From the NCBI RefSeq assembly GCF_008017455.1, contig NZ_VRTY01000023.1, forward strand, positions 1 through 64,000: a stretch of DNA of 64,000 nt. Reading direction: 5' to 3'. The notes beneath the pieces are model-generated. The model did no database searches. It was not told the DNA's origin and saw nothing but the letters and a program-made list of their open reading frames with translations. The stretch comes from Pontibacter qinzhouensis (GTDB lineage Bacteria > Bacteroidota > Bacteroidia > Cytophagales > Hymenobacteraceae). A program made the position numbers and the translations under genes. The number at the start of each line of letters is the position of its first letter. Within the stretch, counting starts at the first letter, position 1. Shown here in pieces: positions 41,333-50,563 of the stretch.

Positions 41333-43075
41333 ATGAGTCTGATCTTAAGTAGCTTAGTTTTTACTCCTCTTCTGGCGGCGCTGGTCGTGTTGGTTATGCC
41401 AGGGCGCCTTCAAAAGCCGATAAAGGTAGTGGCGCTGCTGGGTGCACTTCTGCAAATGGGGTTGGCAGTATGGCTTTACACTCGGTTCGATGGGAGCGCC
41501 TTCGCCAACGGGCAAACAGGTTACCAGTTCGTAGAAAAACTTCGCTGGATTACTTTTTCGCTTGGTAACCTGGGAAATTTCCAGATCGAATATTTTTTGG
41601 GTGTAGATGGCATTAGCGTGAGTATGGTGCTCCTGACTGGCCTTGTGGGCGTAATTGGCGTTATTTCCTCCTGGACGATCAAAAAGAACATAAAAGGCTA
41701 TTTTCTGCTCTACCTTCTGCTGCTCACCAGTGTAATGGGTTGCTTTTTGGCCCTCGATTTCTTTCTGTTTTACCTCTTCTTCGAGTTTATGCTGCTGCCT
41801 ATGTACTTCCTGATCGGGATCTGGGGCGGACCAAAACGCGAATATGCGGCCATCAAATTCTTTATCTATACACTGGTTGGCTCCCTTTTCATACTAATCG
41901 TGATGATTGGGCTGTATACCTCTGTTATAGATCCGCAGGCTACAGCCTGGCAACTGAAGCTGGTGCAGGATGGTATGCCAGCCGGAACCGAAATTATATT
42001 ACAGGTGCAGCAGATGCTGCAGGACAATGCCATACATGCCACCGACATGGTGCGTACGTTCAGTATTCCGGCCATGATGGAGGCAGACAATTTTGTTCCC
42101 GACAGCCTGTTGCATACACTCTCCGGCCATCAGCTCTGGAACCTGCCGCTGCGCTTCATCGCCTTTCTGCTGCTCTTTGCCGGGTTTGCCATTAAGGTGC
42201 CTTTGGTGCCGGTGCATACCTGGCTACCCGATGCGCACGTAGAAGCTCCTACACCCATATCGGTTTTGCTGGCTGCTATTCTGCTGAAAGTGGGAGGTTA
42301 CGGACTTATCCGGATTGTATATCCTGTTTTTCCGGATGGAGCCGCTTATTTCTCGGTGCTGATAGGTGGTTTGGGTGTATTCTCTATTATCTATGGTGCG
42401 CTTTGTGCGCTGGCCATGAACGACCTGAAAAAGCTAATCGCCTATTCGTCGGTCTCGCATATGGGCTTTGTGCTGCTGGGGCTGGCCTCGCTTACTACAG
42501 AAGGTGTGAACGGTGCTATTTACATGATGTTCAGCCATGGCCTGATCTCGGCCATGCTCTTTTTGGTAGTTGGCGTAATTTACGATCGAGTGCATAACCG
42601 CATGATTCAGAATTTCAGAGGATTAGCTAATAAAATGCCGGCTTACACAACCTTTGTAGTAATAGCTTTCTTTGCCTCGTTGGGTTTACCTGGGTTTTCG
42701 GGTTTCATAGCGGAACTGCTGGTGCTGGTAGGTGGCTTTAGTGCCTCTGATGCAACAGGTATGCTGCCTCGCTGGCTTACGGTAGTAGCCGTTTTTGGTC
42801 TGTTACTGGCTGCCGCTTATTACTTGTGGGCCTTGCAACGCATGTTTTTCGGCAAGTTCTGGCTTTTCCCGGACCTGCGCGAAAAAGCTGTTATTACAGA
42901 CCTTAATGCCAGAGAGTACCTGATGCTGGTGCCGCTGGCGCTGCTGGCGCTGCTGTTCGGTATTTTTCCGCACCTGCTTTTAGATAAAGTGGGTATAGCG
43001 GTAGCCGGGTTTACAGAGTTGGTACTGCAGAACGGGCAGGACCAGCTAAGTCTTATTTTGTCATCCATTTTTTAA
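41333..43075 (+). CDS. nuoM: NADH-quinone oxidoreductase subunit M
   Basis: An antiporter-like proton-pump subunit of complex I, 580 residues with about 14 helices. It includes FFLFYLFFEFMLLPMYFLIGIWGG with the key Glu, VHTWLPDAHVEAPTPISVLLAAILLKVGGYG, and MNDLKKLIAYSSVSHMGFVLLG. An extra 50-residue polar stretch near residues 205-265 (QMLQDNAIHATDMVRTF) is larger than in E. coli but usual in Bacteroidota. The ATG start is followed by SLILSSLVFTPLLAALVV. It is 6 bp before nuoN. Confidence 0.96.
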   Translation: MSLILSSLVFTPLLAALVVLVMPGRLQKPIKVVALLGALLQMGLAVWLYTRFDGSAFANGQTGYQFVEKLRWITFSLGNLGNFQIEYFLGVDGISVSMVLLTGLVGVIGVISSWTIKKNIKGYFLLYLLLLTSVMGCFLALDFFLFYLFFEFMLLPMYFLIGIWGGPKREYAAIKFFIYTLVGSLFILIVMIGLYTSVIDPQATAWQLKLVQDGMPAGTEIILQVQQMLQDNAIHATDMVRTFSIPAMMEADNFVPDSLLHTLSGHQLWNLPLRFIAFLLLFAGFAIKVPLVPVHTWLPDAHVEAPTPISVLLAAILLKVGGYGLIRIVYPVFPDGAAYFSVLIGGLGVFSIIYGALCALAMNDLKKLIAYSSVSHMGFVLLGLASLTTEGVNGAIYMMFSHGLISAMLFLVVGVIYDRVHNRMIQNFRGLANKMPAYTTFVVIAFFASLGLPGFSGFIAELLVLVGGFSASDATGMLPRWLTVVAVFGLLLAAAYYLWALQRMFFGKFWLFPDLREKAVITDLNAREYLMLVPLALLALLFGIFPHLLLDKVGIAVAGFTELVLQNGQDQLSLILSSIF

Positions 43076-43081
43076 TTTTAC

Positions 43082-44596
43082 GTGAACGAGCAGGGAGCTT
43101 TCTTAACCCAGTCTATTAACGCTATCCTGGAGGGGGCCGGCTCTTTGCTGCCCGAGCTCATGCTGGCGTTTTTTTTCCTGCTGCTCGTTACCCTTGATCT
43201 TTTCAGGTCGCAGGCTATTAAAAAGCTGCTGCCCTGGCTTGCTCTCACCGCCTTCTTTGCCACCTTGCTTATTCAGATACTGGGTGGCTACACCTCCGAA
43301 AGTGTGCAGTTTTTAAACCTGCTCCGGTCTGATGGGCTGGCGCGTTATGCCGGCATTCTTTTTAGTGCAGCCGGCATTTTCACGATTCTGCTTTCGCTGC
43401 AGAACAAGCAACTGGAGGAGCGGCAACAGGGGCAGGGCGAATATTACGCTTTTCTGCTTATGCTGGTGCTGGGGCTAAACCTGATGGCTAAGTCCATCAA
43501 CCTGCTCATGGTGTTTCTGGCCATCGAAACGGTTTCTATTGCCTCCTACATCCTTACCCTCACCCTCAAAGAAAAAGGCCGTGCTATAGAAGCTGGCCTT
43601 AAATATATTTTGTATGGGGCACTGTCGGCGGGTATTATGCTGTATGGCATGTCGTTTTTTTACGGCCTCACCGGCTCGCTCAACTATACCAGCGGCGATT
43701 TTTGGTTTAGCTTGCTGCAGGCCAGCCCTTTGATGGTAACCGTAGCCGCTATTTTGGTTTTTGCCGGTTTCTTCTTCAAGATTTCTGCAGCACCCTTTCA
43801 TTTCTGGACTCCTGATGTATACCAGGGCGCGCCCATGCCTGTTGTCGCCTTATTTTCTACCGGGCCTAAAATGGCAGGTATAGTGGTTATTTTACGGTTT
43901 GTGGCTGCTTTTTCAGATCCTGCCAACGCCACAGCCTTTGCCGATGTGCAGCTGTTTCTGGGTATTGCCGCGCTGGCGACCTTATTTATTGGTAATTTTA
44001 CGGCTATCTGGCAGCAAACGGCACGCAGACTTATGGCCTATTCCTCCATTTCGCATGCAGGCTTTTTACTGGCTGGCTTACTGGCCTTTGGTACAAGCTA
44101 TACCACCAGCATTCTGTTTTACCTTACCGTGCTGCTCTTCATGAACTTTGGGGTTTTCCTGTTTATGCAAGTGGCCGAAGACCATTTCCGTATAAAGCGC
44201 CTTGCAGATTTTGCGGGTTTCGGTAGAGCCTATCCTTATGTCGGGGTTATGGCGCTGCTGTTTTTTCTGTCGCTCACAGGTTTGCCGCCTCTGGCTGGTT
44301 TTATGGGGAAACTGCTTGTTTTCTCTAACCTCTGGGAAGCGTATGGTCTGAGCCAGGATAAGATGTTGCTGGCTTTGCTGGTGGTCGGAATTTTGCTAAC
44401 CGGTGTGGCCTTATTCTATTATATCAAGATACCTTTTTACCTTTTCTTCAAAGGGAATTATACAGACAAAAATTTAGTTATTTCACTGTCGGATAAGTTG
44501 CTGCTGGCTCTCTTTGCTATGCCACTGCTGGTCTTCTTTTTTAAGCCTGACCTGCTACTAACCTGGATTGAGAAACTGTTAACAACGGTACGTTAA
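43082..44596 (+). CDS. nuoN: NADH-quinone oxidoreductase subunit N
   Basis: The third antiporter-like subunit of complex I, 504 residues with about 14 helices. LLMVFLAIETVSIASYILTLTLKEKGRAIEAGLKYILYGALSAG includes the conserved Glu and Lys; FHFWTPDVYQGAPMPVVALFSTGPKMAG is the family signature. The start is a GTG at 43082, six bases after nuoM. Its stop is only 7 bp before the purF-like gene, so the last nuo genes and the purine gene may share a transcript. Confidence 0.96.
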   Translation: MNEQGAFLTQSINAILEGAGSLLPELMLAFFFLLLVTLDLFRSQAIKKLLPWLALTAFFATLLIQILGGYTSESVQFLNLLRSDGLARYAGILFSAAGIFTILLSLQNKQLEERQQGQGEYYAFLLMLVLGLNLMAKSINLLMVFLAIETVSIASYILTLTLKEKGRAIEAGLKYILYGALSAGIMLYGMSFFYGLTGSLNYTSGDFWFSLLQASPLMVTVAAILVFAGFFFKISAAPFHFWTPDVYQGAPMPVVALFSTGPKMAGIVVILRFVAAFSDPANATAFADVQLFLGIAALATLFIGNFTAIWQQTARRLMAYSSISHAGFLLAGLLAFGTSYTTSILFYLTVLLFMNFGVFLFMQVAEDHFRIKRLADFAGFGRAYPYVGVMALLFFLSLTGLPPLAGFMGKLLVFSNLWEAYGLSQDKMLLALLVVGILLTGVALFYYIKIPFYLFFKGNYTDKNLVISLSDKLLLALFAMPLLVFFFKPDLLLTWIEKLLTTVR

Positions 44597-44603
44597 AGAT
44601 TAT

Positions 44604-46496
44604 ATGAGCGATTCTATTAAGCACGAGTGTGGTATTGCCCTAATCAGGCTCAGAAAACCAATTGAATACTACGCGGAAAAGTATGGTACTCCCATGTACG
44701 GCATCAATAAGCTGTACCTGCTCATGCAAAAGCAGCACAACCGCGGACAAGATGGAGCCGGAGTTGCCAGTATTAAAATAAACGCAATGCCTGGTATTGA
44801 GTATATCAGTCGTTTCCGTTCTGTAAAAACCCGGGCCATCGATAATATCTTTAAAAAGATAGGGCAGGAGTACTCGGAATTGGAGGAAAAACAACCTGAC
44901 CGGGTAAAAGATGTAAGCTGGGTTTGGGAGAATATGCCATTCTTGGGAGATGTGTACCTGGGCCACCTGCGCTATGGTACGCACGGCATTAACAGTGTAG
45001 ACAACTGCCACCCAATGGTGCGCGAAAACAACTGGCGCAGCCGCAGCCTGGCGGTAGCCGGTAACTTTAATATGACCAACGTAGATGAGCAGTTTCAGAA
45101 GCTCATTGATCTTGGCCAGCACCCGAAACACAAATCAGACACGATTACGGTACTGGAAAAGATAGGCCACTTCCTGGATGAGGAGAACCAGCGCCAGTTT
45201 GATTTGCATAAAGCAAAAGACCATACGAACCAGGAAATTACGCAACTCATAGAGCAACACCTCGATATGCAGCGGGTGCTCAAGCGTTCTTGCCGCGATT
45301 TTGATGGTGGCTATGCCATGGCTGGCTTAACTGGTTACGGAGCTTCTTTTGTGGTCCGCGATCCGCATGGCATTCGTCCTGCGTATTATTACATGGACGA
45401 TGAAATTGTAGTGGTAGCCTCTGAAAAACCGGCTATTAAAACTGCCTTCGATATTGAGTACAGCGAGATAAAAGAAATTACGCCTGGTTCCGCCCTCATC
45501 ATTGATAAGTCAGGAGAGGTTGGCCTGAAGGAGATTCTGCCGCAAAAAGAAAAGACTTCCTGTAGCTTTGAGCGCATCTATTTCTCCAGAGGCAACGATC
45601 CTGAGATTTATACAGAGCGCAAGAACATGGGTAAGTTCCTTTGCCCTCAGATTCTGGAGGCCATTAACTACGACCTCAAAAACACGGTTTTCTCTTACAT
45701 TCCGAACACTGCCGAAACCTCCTGGATCGGTATGATGAAAGGTATTGAGACCTACCTGCGCGACTACCGCAAAAAAGCCATTCTGGACCAGAAACTAACA
45801 GAGGAGCAACTCGACGAGATTCTGCAGTTTAAACCTCGAGCCGAAAAGCTGGTTATTAAAGATGCCAAGCTTCGTACTTTCATCAGCGATAACGATAGCC
45901 GCGATGACCTGGTAACGCACGTTTACGACACAACGTACGAAGTCGTAAAAAAAGGAATAGATACCATTGTAGTGCTCGATGACTCAATTGTGCGCGGTAC
46001 GACTTTGGAAAAAAGCATCATCAGGATGCTTGACAAACTGGAGCCAAAGAAAATTATTATCGTTTCCTGTGCTCCACAAATCCGTTACCCCGATTGTTAT
46101 GGTATCGACATGTCGCGCATGAAAGAGTTTGTGGCTTTCAGGGCAGTGCTGGAACTGGTGAAAGAATCTGGTGTGGATAGAGTACGCGAGGTTTATGACA
46201 AATGTGTGGCCGCAGCCGGTACGCCTGCCTTTAGTAAAATTAACTTTGTGCAGGAACTGTATGAGCCTTTCACGGCAGACCAGATTTCAGCAAAAGTGTC
46301 TGAGATTGTGAGAGCAACTGAGGTGAAAGCAGAAGTGCAGGTTATTTACCAGACAATTGAAGATCTGCACCAGGCCTGCCCCAACCATACCGGCGACTGG
46401 TACTTTACTGGTAACTACCCAACACCAGGCGGTATTAAAGTTGTGAACAGAGCCTTTATGAACTTTGTGGAAAACAAAGGCGGAAGGGCTTATTGA
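44604..46496 (+). CDS. purF: amidophosphoribosyltransferase
   Basis: A two-domain cytosolic enzyme that starts purine synthesis by making 5-phosphoribosylamine from PRPP and glutamine. The N-terminal glutaminase would use Cys9 (MSDSIKHECGIAL) as nucleophile after removal of an eight-residue propeptide, as in Bacillus PurF. QKQHNRGQDGAG and HLRYGTHG are glutaminase motifs. The PRPP loop VVLDDSIVRGTT is near residue 455. At 630 residues it is about 130 longer than E. coli PurF because of insertions, the usual size of a Bacteroidota subtype. Lacking other pur genes nearby, it sits right behind nuoN. Confidence 0.9.
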   Translation: MSDSIKHECGIALIRLRKPIEYYAEKYGTPMYGINKLYLLMQKQHNRGQDGAGVASIKINAMPGIEYISRFRSVKTRAIDNIFKKIGQEYSELEEKQPDRVKDVSWVWENMPFLGDVYLGHLRYGTHGINSVDNCHPMVRENNWRSRSLAVAGNFNMTNVDEQFQKLIDLGQHPKHKSDTITVLEKIGHFLDEENQRQFDLHKAKDHTNQEITQLIEQHLDMQRVLKRSCRDFDGGYAMAGLTGYGASFVVRDPHGIRPAYYYMDDEIVVVASEKPAIKTAFDIEYSEIKEITPGSALIIDKSGEVGLKEILPQKEKTSCSFERIYFSRGNDPEIYTERKNMGKFLCPQILEAINYDLKNTVFSYIPNTAETSWIGMMKGIETYLRDYRKKAILDQKLTEEQLDEILQFKPRAEKLVIKDAKLRTFISDNDSRDDLVTHVYDTTYEVVKKGIDTIVVLDDSIVRGTTLEKSIIRMLDKLEPKKIIIVSCAPQIRYPDCYGIDMSRMKEFVAFRAVLELVKESGVDRVREVYDKCVAAAGTPAFSKINFVQELYEPFTADQISAKVSEIVRATEVKAEVQVIYQTIEDLHQACPNHTGDWYFTGNYPTPGGIKVVNRAFMNFVENKGGRAY

Positions 46497-46572
46497 TTTA
46501 GTTTTGAATGAGTGATTGAGTGGATGAGTGAGTTTATCTCATAGTTTACTAACATCATTTCTATAGTATAAG

Positions 46573-46607
46573 AGAGGGTGCTCGTAAGAGGGCCCTCTTT
46601 TTTTATG
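46573..46607 (+). terminator. terminator of purF
   Basis: AGAGGG pairs with CCCTCT, followed by a run of seven T. It lies 77 bp after the stop codon. Confidence 0.75.
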
Positions 46608-46671
46608 TAACTAAGTACATACAAGGAAGTTTTGCCGGAACGGTTAGACTTTATTCCTTACCAAGAATTTA

Positions 46672-46729
46672 AATTATTCTAATAGAAATAGCCTCCAAAA
46701 GGTTTTTCATCAGAATTTTGCCAAGGGTC
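46672..46729 (+). repeat. dispersed hairpin repeat (DHR), forward copy
   Basis: Starts AATTATTCTAATAGAAATA and ends GCCAAGGGTC. The left stem strand reads GCCTCC, so the stem is weakened. Confidence 0.82.
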
Positions 46730-46857
46730 TACCCGACATATTTTACTTGCATACACTTAGTTATGACACCACCTTCTTCTGCCGCAAGTTACGGCTGCGC
46801 ATAAATACGCGGCATGAGAGGAGGCGTGGGAAAGTGTGGAGAATTCTACCTCTAAAT

Positions 46858-46901
46858 AAAAAGCGAGAGGGCAGCCTGTGATAGGTGCCCTCTCGCTTTT
46901 T
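46858..46901. terminator. strong terminator of the Fe-S operon
   Basis: A 16-bp stem, AAAAAGCGAGAGGGCA and complement, around a 12-base loop, with T-runs in both directions. It ends the minus-strand Fe-S genes. Confidence 0.92.
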
Positions 46902-46922
46902 ATTGTTTGTAACCTAATTGCG

Positions 46923-47249
46923 CTACACAGAAAAACTATCGCCGCAGCCGCAGGTGCGGGTAGCGTTGGGGTTGTTGAAGTAGAAACCTTTACCGTTCAG
47001 ACCGTCAGAGAAATCGAGTTCTGTGCCGGCCAGGTAAAGGAAGCTTTTCATGTCAACCACAACTTTTACGCCTTTATCTTCAAACTCCTGGTCCATGGGT
47101 TTTACCTCATCATCAAAATCGAGGTTATAGGAGAGGCCGGAGCAGCCGCCGCCTGCCACAGAAGCGCGCAAGCGGAAGGTGTCGTCTAACTGAGCGTCCT
47201 GCTTCAGCTTAACAACTTTCTCTTTTGCTTTATCTGATACTGTTATCAT
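46923..47249 (-). CDS. HesB/IscA/ErpA-type iron-sulfur carrier
   Basis: A 108-residue A-type carrier protein that receives Fe-S clusters from the IscU scaffold and passes them to target enzymes. The three conserved cysteines are Cys36 (GGGCSGLSY), Cys100 and Cys102 (CGCGDSF). Sequence does not separate IscA from ErpA safely. It is the last gene of the operon iscS-iscU-unknown-A-type carrier, 12 bp after the unknown gene. Confidence 0.93.
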   Translation of the reverse strand: MITVSDKAKEKVVKLKQDAQLDDTFRLRASVAGGGCSGLSYNLDFDDEVKPMDQEFEDKGVKVVVDMKSFLYLAGTELDFSDGLNGKGFYFNNPNATRTCGCGDSFSV

Positions 47250-47261
47250 ACTGTTTATCGT

Positions 47262-47669
47262 CTAAGAGACTGGGTTGAGCACGATGCTGAAAACAGTGAT
47301 CGTGTTCATGTCTCGGCCAAAATATAGTTTATCTAGGGCTTCGTACATGTGGCGGGCTCTAAAGTAAGAGGTGTTCAACTCTTTATCGTTGCGGGCCATC
47401 CACTGTATGGTGTACGAGCTTTCCTGGTCGCGGTAACGCTGCACGTACCCCAGCATTTTACGCAAGGTATCTAAGCGGTCGTAACCTTCTTCGGAGTGGA
47501 GCAGGAACGACTGGCTGTGGCGCGGGTTTACCGTAATAAGGTCTAATCGGGTCTTATTGTCGATTTGCCTGAATTCAAAAAGCAGATTGCCACCACTCAT
47601 TCCTAAGTGGTTTTCAATCTGCTTCTGAAGGCGCACGCTCTCTAGATGTACATCCGTTGTTGACTCCAT
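47262..47669 (-). CDS. unknown protein within the Fe-S operon
   Basis: A 135-residue, probably cytosolic protein with no signal peptide, no membrane helix and no Cys. It begins MESTTDVHLESVRLQKQIEN (amphipathic helix) and continues with alternating beta strands and helices (LLFEFRQIDNKTRLDLITVN; YTIQWMARNDKELNTSYF), many Arg and Tyr, and ends FSIVLNPVS. I do not recognise it. Its position, 17 bp after iscU and 12 bp before the A-type carrier, suggests a role linked with Fe-S assembly, but that is context only. The absence of cysteines argues against direct cluster binding. Confidence 0.75.
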   Translation of the reverse strand: MESTTDVHLESVRLQKQIENHLGMSGGNLLFEFRQIDNKTRLDLITVNPRHSQSFLLHSEEGYDRLDTLRKMLGYVQRYRDQESSYTIQWMARNDKELNTSYFRARHMYEALDKLYFGRDMNTITVFSIVLNPVS

Positions 47670-47686
47670 CTGTGAGTCCTGTGCCG

Positions 47687-48100
47687 TTAGTGATGTGAAC
47701 TAGCCAGTTCTAGCGCTGGTAATCCATTTTTTACTCGGTAATCGTTGATCGCAGACTTAATGGCATCTTCGGCCAGAACAGAGCAGTGAATTTTTACAGG
47801 CGGTAAAGCCAGTTCTTCCACAATGTCCATGTTGTCGATGGCAAGCGCCTCGTCTACTGTTTTTCCTTTCAGCCATTCTGTAGCCAAAGAAGAAGAAGCG
47901 ATAGCAGAACCACAACCGAAAGTTTTAAACTTTGCGTCTGTAATCACCTGGTTCTCGTCTACCTCAATCTGAAGACGCATTACGTCGCCACACTCTGGAG
48001 CACCTACTAAACCGGTTCCAACGTTTGTTTTTGCTTTGTCCAGCGTGCCTACGTTACGTGGGTTGCTGTAATGATCGATTACTTTATCTGAATAAGCCAT
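47687..48100 (-). CDS. iscU: Fe-S cluster assembly scaffold IscU
   Basis: The scaffold on which sulfur from IscS and iron are joined into 2Fe-2S clusters. It has 137 residues with all three ligand cysteines: Cys37 (APECGDVM, with Asp39), Cys63 (KTFGCGSAIASSS) and Cys106 (KIHCSVLAEDA). The HscA-recognition LPPVK motif is present at about 99-103. The gene follows iscS after a 161-bp spacer filled with AT-rich inverted repeats, which is unusual for this operon. Confidence 0.96.
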   Translation of the reverse strand: MAYSDKVIDHYSNPRNVGTLDKAKTNVGTGLVGAPECGDVMRLQIEVDENQVITDAKFKTFGCGSAIASSSLATEWLKGKTVDEALAIDNMDIVEELALPPVKIHCSVLAEDAIKSAINDYRVKNGLPALELASSHH

Positions 48101-48111
48101 AGCTTTTGTTT

Positions 48112-48256
48112 AATTAAAAATTATAAATTCAAAATTAGAAATTAATCTAAGTTACTTCGTCAAATTAAAAATTAGAAATTCAAAATTAGGTTTTATCTAT
48201 CAACGTTAGTTGTTCAAAATCCCCAAACCATAATTTCTAATTTTTAATTTTGAATT
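48112..48256. repeat. AT-rich direct and inverted repeats in iscS-iscU spacer
   Basis: Two direct copies of a 27-base unit (48112-48138 and 48162-48188) are followed by an inverted copy. AAATTAAAAATTAGAAATT at 48162-48180 is exactly complementary to 48232-48250, so the mRNA between iscS and iscU can form a 19-bp hairpin. Confidence 0.85.
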
Positions 48257-48261
48257 AAATC

Positions 48262-49476
48262 TTAGTGTTCTGCCCACTCAATAGAGTTCAGGTCGATGCC
48301 TTCTTTAAACATTTCCCACAGCGGCGACATTTCGCGAAGTTTCGAAACTGCTTCTTTTACGTGGTTGATGGCATAATCTACTTCTTCGTCGGTGGTGAAG
48401 CGGCTCAGGCCGAAACGCAGCGAAGAATGTGCCAGGTCGTCACTAAGTCCTAATGCCTTTAATACGTAAGATGGCTCCAATGAGGCTGAAGTACAGGCAG
48501 ATCCGGAAGAAACGGCCAGGTCTTTTACACCCATCATCAGGCCTTCGCCTTCTACATATTTAAAGGAGATGTTGCTTACGTGCGGCAAACGGTGCTCACG
48601 CGATCCGTTTACATAAGACTCCTCAATGGTGAGCAACTCTTTTTCCAGGCGATTGCGCATGGCAGAGATACGTGCTGTGTCAGACTCCATCTCCTGTTTT
48701 GCAAGCTCGCAGGCTTTGCCTAAACCAACAATGCCAGGCACGTTGAGGGTACCGGAACGCATGCCGCGCTCGTGGCCACCACCGTCCATCTGGGCAGTTA
48801 CTTTAACGCGTGGGTTTTTACGACGTACATACATCGCACCTACGCCCTTAGGACCATACATTTTGTGCGCAGAGAAAGCCATGATGTCGATGCCATCTGC
48901 TTCCACATCTACCGGTATTTTGCCTACAGCCTGGGTACCATCTGTAAAGAAAAGAACACCATGTTTTTTGGCAATTCTGGAGATTTCACGAACCGGCTGA
49001 ATTACACCGACTTCGTTGTTGGCGTACATCAGGGAAATAAGGATCGTCTTGTCTGTAATAGCTGCTTCCAGCTCCTGCAGGTCGATCAGGCCTTCTTCGT
49101 TTACATGAAGGTATGTAACCTTTCCGCCCAGCTTTTCGATATGCTTGCAGGTATCGAGCACGGCTTTGTGCTCGGTAGTAGCCGTAATAATATGGTTGCC
49201 TTTAGAGGCATACATCTCGAACACCCCTTTTATAGCCAGGTTGTCGGATTCTGTAGCACCAGAGGTAAAAATAATTTCTTTTGGAGAGCAGTTGATAAGT
49301 GATGCAATTTGCTCACGGGCATAATCAACGGCTTCTTCTGCCTGCCAGCCAAAAGCATGGTTACGGGAGGCTGCGTTTCCGAACATTTTGGTCATGTACG
49401 GCAGCATGGCATCCAGCACACGCGGATCTAGCGGTGTAGTGGCGTTATTATCAAGGTATATAGGTAGTGTTAGCAT
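48262..49476 (-). CDS. iscS: cysteine desulfurase IscS
   Basis: A PLP-dependent homodimer of 404 residues that removes sulfur from cysteine to give enzyme-bound persulfide. PLP is bound by Lys205 in [11 protein letters not shown], and the persulfide Cys is Cys328 in [14 protein letters not shown], on the long mobile loop that marks the IscS group (not SufS). N-terminal [21 protein letters not shown] is typical. It is the first gene of the Fe-S operon. No iscR or hscA/B genes are present here. Confidence 0.96.
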   Translation of the reverse strand: MLTLPIYLDNNATTPLDPRVLDAMLPYMTKMFGNAASRNHAFGWQAEEAVDYAREQIASLINCSPKEIIFTSGATESDNLAIKGVFEMYASKGNHIITATTEHKAVLDTCKHIEKLGGKVTYLHVNEEGLIDLQELEAAITDKTILISLMYANNEVGVIQPVREISRIAKKHGVLFFTDGTQAVGKIPVDVEADGIDIMAFSAHKMYGPKGVGAMYVRRKNPRVKVTAQMDGGGHERGMRSGTLNVPGIVGLGKACELAKQEMESDTARISAMRNRLEKELLTIEESYVNGSREHRLPHVSNISFKYVEGEGLMMGVKDLAVSSGSACTSASLEPSYVLKALGLSDDLAHSSLRFGLSRFTTDEEVDYAINHVKEAVSKLREMSPLWEMFKEGIDLNSIEWAEH

Positions 49477-49592
49477 AGCACTGATTTTGTTCTTTTTATG
49501 TAACTGCTAAAATAACAGCGGAAAGAAAATATTAGTTTTAGATTTAGGGCAAATTTAGTAAAAAAAGGATAATAAGACTAATTCCATTTAAA

Positions 49593-50003
49593 ATGAAGAA
49601 TCTGGAGCACATCGGTATAGCTGTCAGTAATTTTAGTGAGGCTAATAAATTATACAGCAAGCTGCTTGGCGCAGAACCTTATAAAACAGAGTCTGTAGAA
49701 TCTGAGGGCGTAAACACGTCTTTTTTTAAGGTAGGAGAGGCCAAGATAGAACTGCTGGAAGCAACCTCCCCCGATAGTGCCATCGCAAAATTTATTCAAA
49801 AAAAGGGTGAAGGTATTCATCATATTGCCTTTGAGGTAAAAGATATTGTGGCGGAGATGGCGCGCCTGAAGCAGGAAGGTTTTGTACTGCTGAACGAGCT
49901 CCCTAAAAAAGGAGCCGACAATAAGCTGGTCTGCTTTGTGCACCCTAAAAGTGCCAATGGTGTGTTGGTGGAATTAACGCAGGAGATAAAAGGGGAGGAG
50001 TAG
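49593..50003 (+). CDS. mce: methylmalonyl-CoA epimerase
   Basis: A metal-dependent enzyme of the vicinal oxygen chelate fold that interconverts (R)- and (S)-methylmalonyl-CoA, linking propionyl-CoA and succinyl-CoA. It has 136 residues and two beta-alpha-beta-beta-beta modules. NLEHIGIAVSNF supplies the first His, GIHHIAFEVKDI the second, and the C-terminal NGVLVELTQE the Glu ligand. The length matches the family. It is monocistronic, divergent from iscS. Confidence 0.93.
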   Translation: MKNLEHIGIAVSNFSEANKLYSKLLGAEPYKTESVESEGVNTSFFKVGEAKIELLEATSPDSAIAKFIQKKGEGIHHIAFEVKDIVAEMARLKQEGFVLLNELPKKGADNKLVCFVHPKSANGVLVELTQEIKGEE

Positions 50004-50085
50004 CTTTTACGCTTAATCAGGTTATTTTTAAGTATAGGGTGCTTCTTAGCAGCAACTTTTCACCCGATTCATTTTAACCTCACCC

Positions 50086-50313
50086 ACTTTTGTCATCCTG
50101 CCAGAATCTTGTGGGCGAGAGGCATCAGCAAAGGCCACTGGCTTTATGGTCTAAGTTCGCATAATAGCTTTTACTGCTGTGACAGCTAGTGAAGCTGTTT
50201 CATAGCTGAGGTCTTTGTTCTTTTTATCTTGATACAAAAAGAACCAAAAAAATCAAGACAATTTTGAACTCGCTGAACGCTCAGACAAAAAATTGTCATT
50301 GGGTGCACCTGGC
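50086..50313 (+). repeat. 240-bp dispersed repeat, copy 1
   Basis: Begins TTTTGTCATCCTG, continues with a TCTTGTGGGC stretch and CTAAGTTCGCATA, then a core hairpin (GTTCTTTTT with AAAAAGAAC), then CTCGCTGAACGCTCAGACA and GTGCACCTGGC. It matches 53359-53600 along its whole length in the same orientation. Confidence 0.85.
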
Positions 50314-50498
50314 AGAGGTCTTCCCTCTGTAGCTGCCTGCAGCAGTACAGTACTAAAAAATAGGAAGCTACCATTCCATCATGCCCTTCCGAAAGGAATT
50401 GAGATCGCTTAATAGACCTCGCAGCGTGCGCAGCTCCTGCGAGCGTCTCCTGAAATAGCCTCTCCATATTATCTGGTTTTGATTTTAGCTTAATTCTC

Positions 50499-50556
50499 AA
50501 TTCCTCTAATAAAAACAGCCTTCCAGAGGTATACTTACATAATTTGGCTAAGGCCC
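50499..50556 (+). repeat. dispersed hairpin repeat (DHR), diverged forward copy
   Basis: Starts AATTCCTCTAATAAAAA. The stem is GCCTT with AAGGC, another covarying pair. Confidence 0.75.
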
Positions 50557-50563
50557 TTATACG

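Larger units (their letters stand above)
46497..46922. other. intergenic region with two terminators and a DHR copy
   Basis: 426 bp between the convergent purF and Fe-S operon. It begins with low-complexity GAATGAGTGATTGAGTGGATG-like sequence, then a terminator (46573), a DHR copy (46672) and a strong terminator (46858). No gene seen. Confidence 0.6.

Noticed and set aside
48112-48256. CRISPR-like array in the iscS-iscU spacer
   Set aside because: The repeated units are AT-rich, only two are direct and one is inverted, and no spacers of constant length or cas genes are present.
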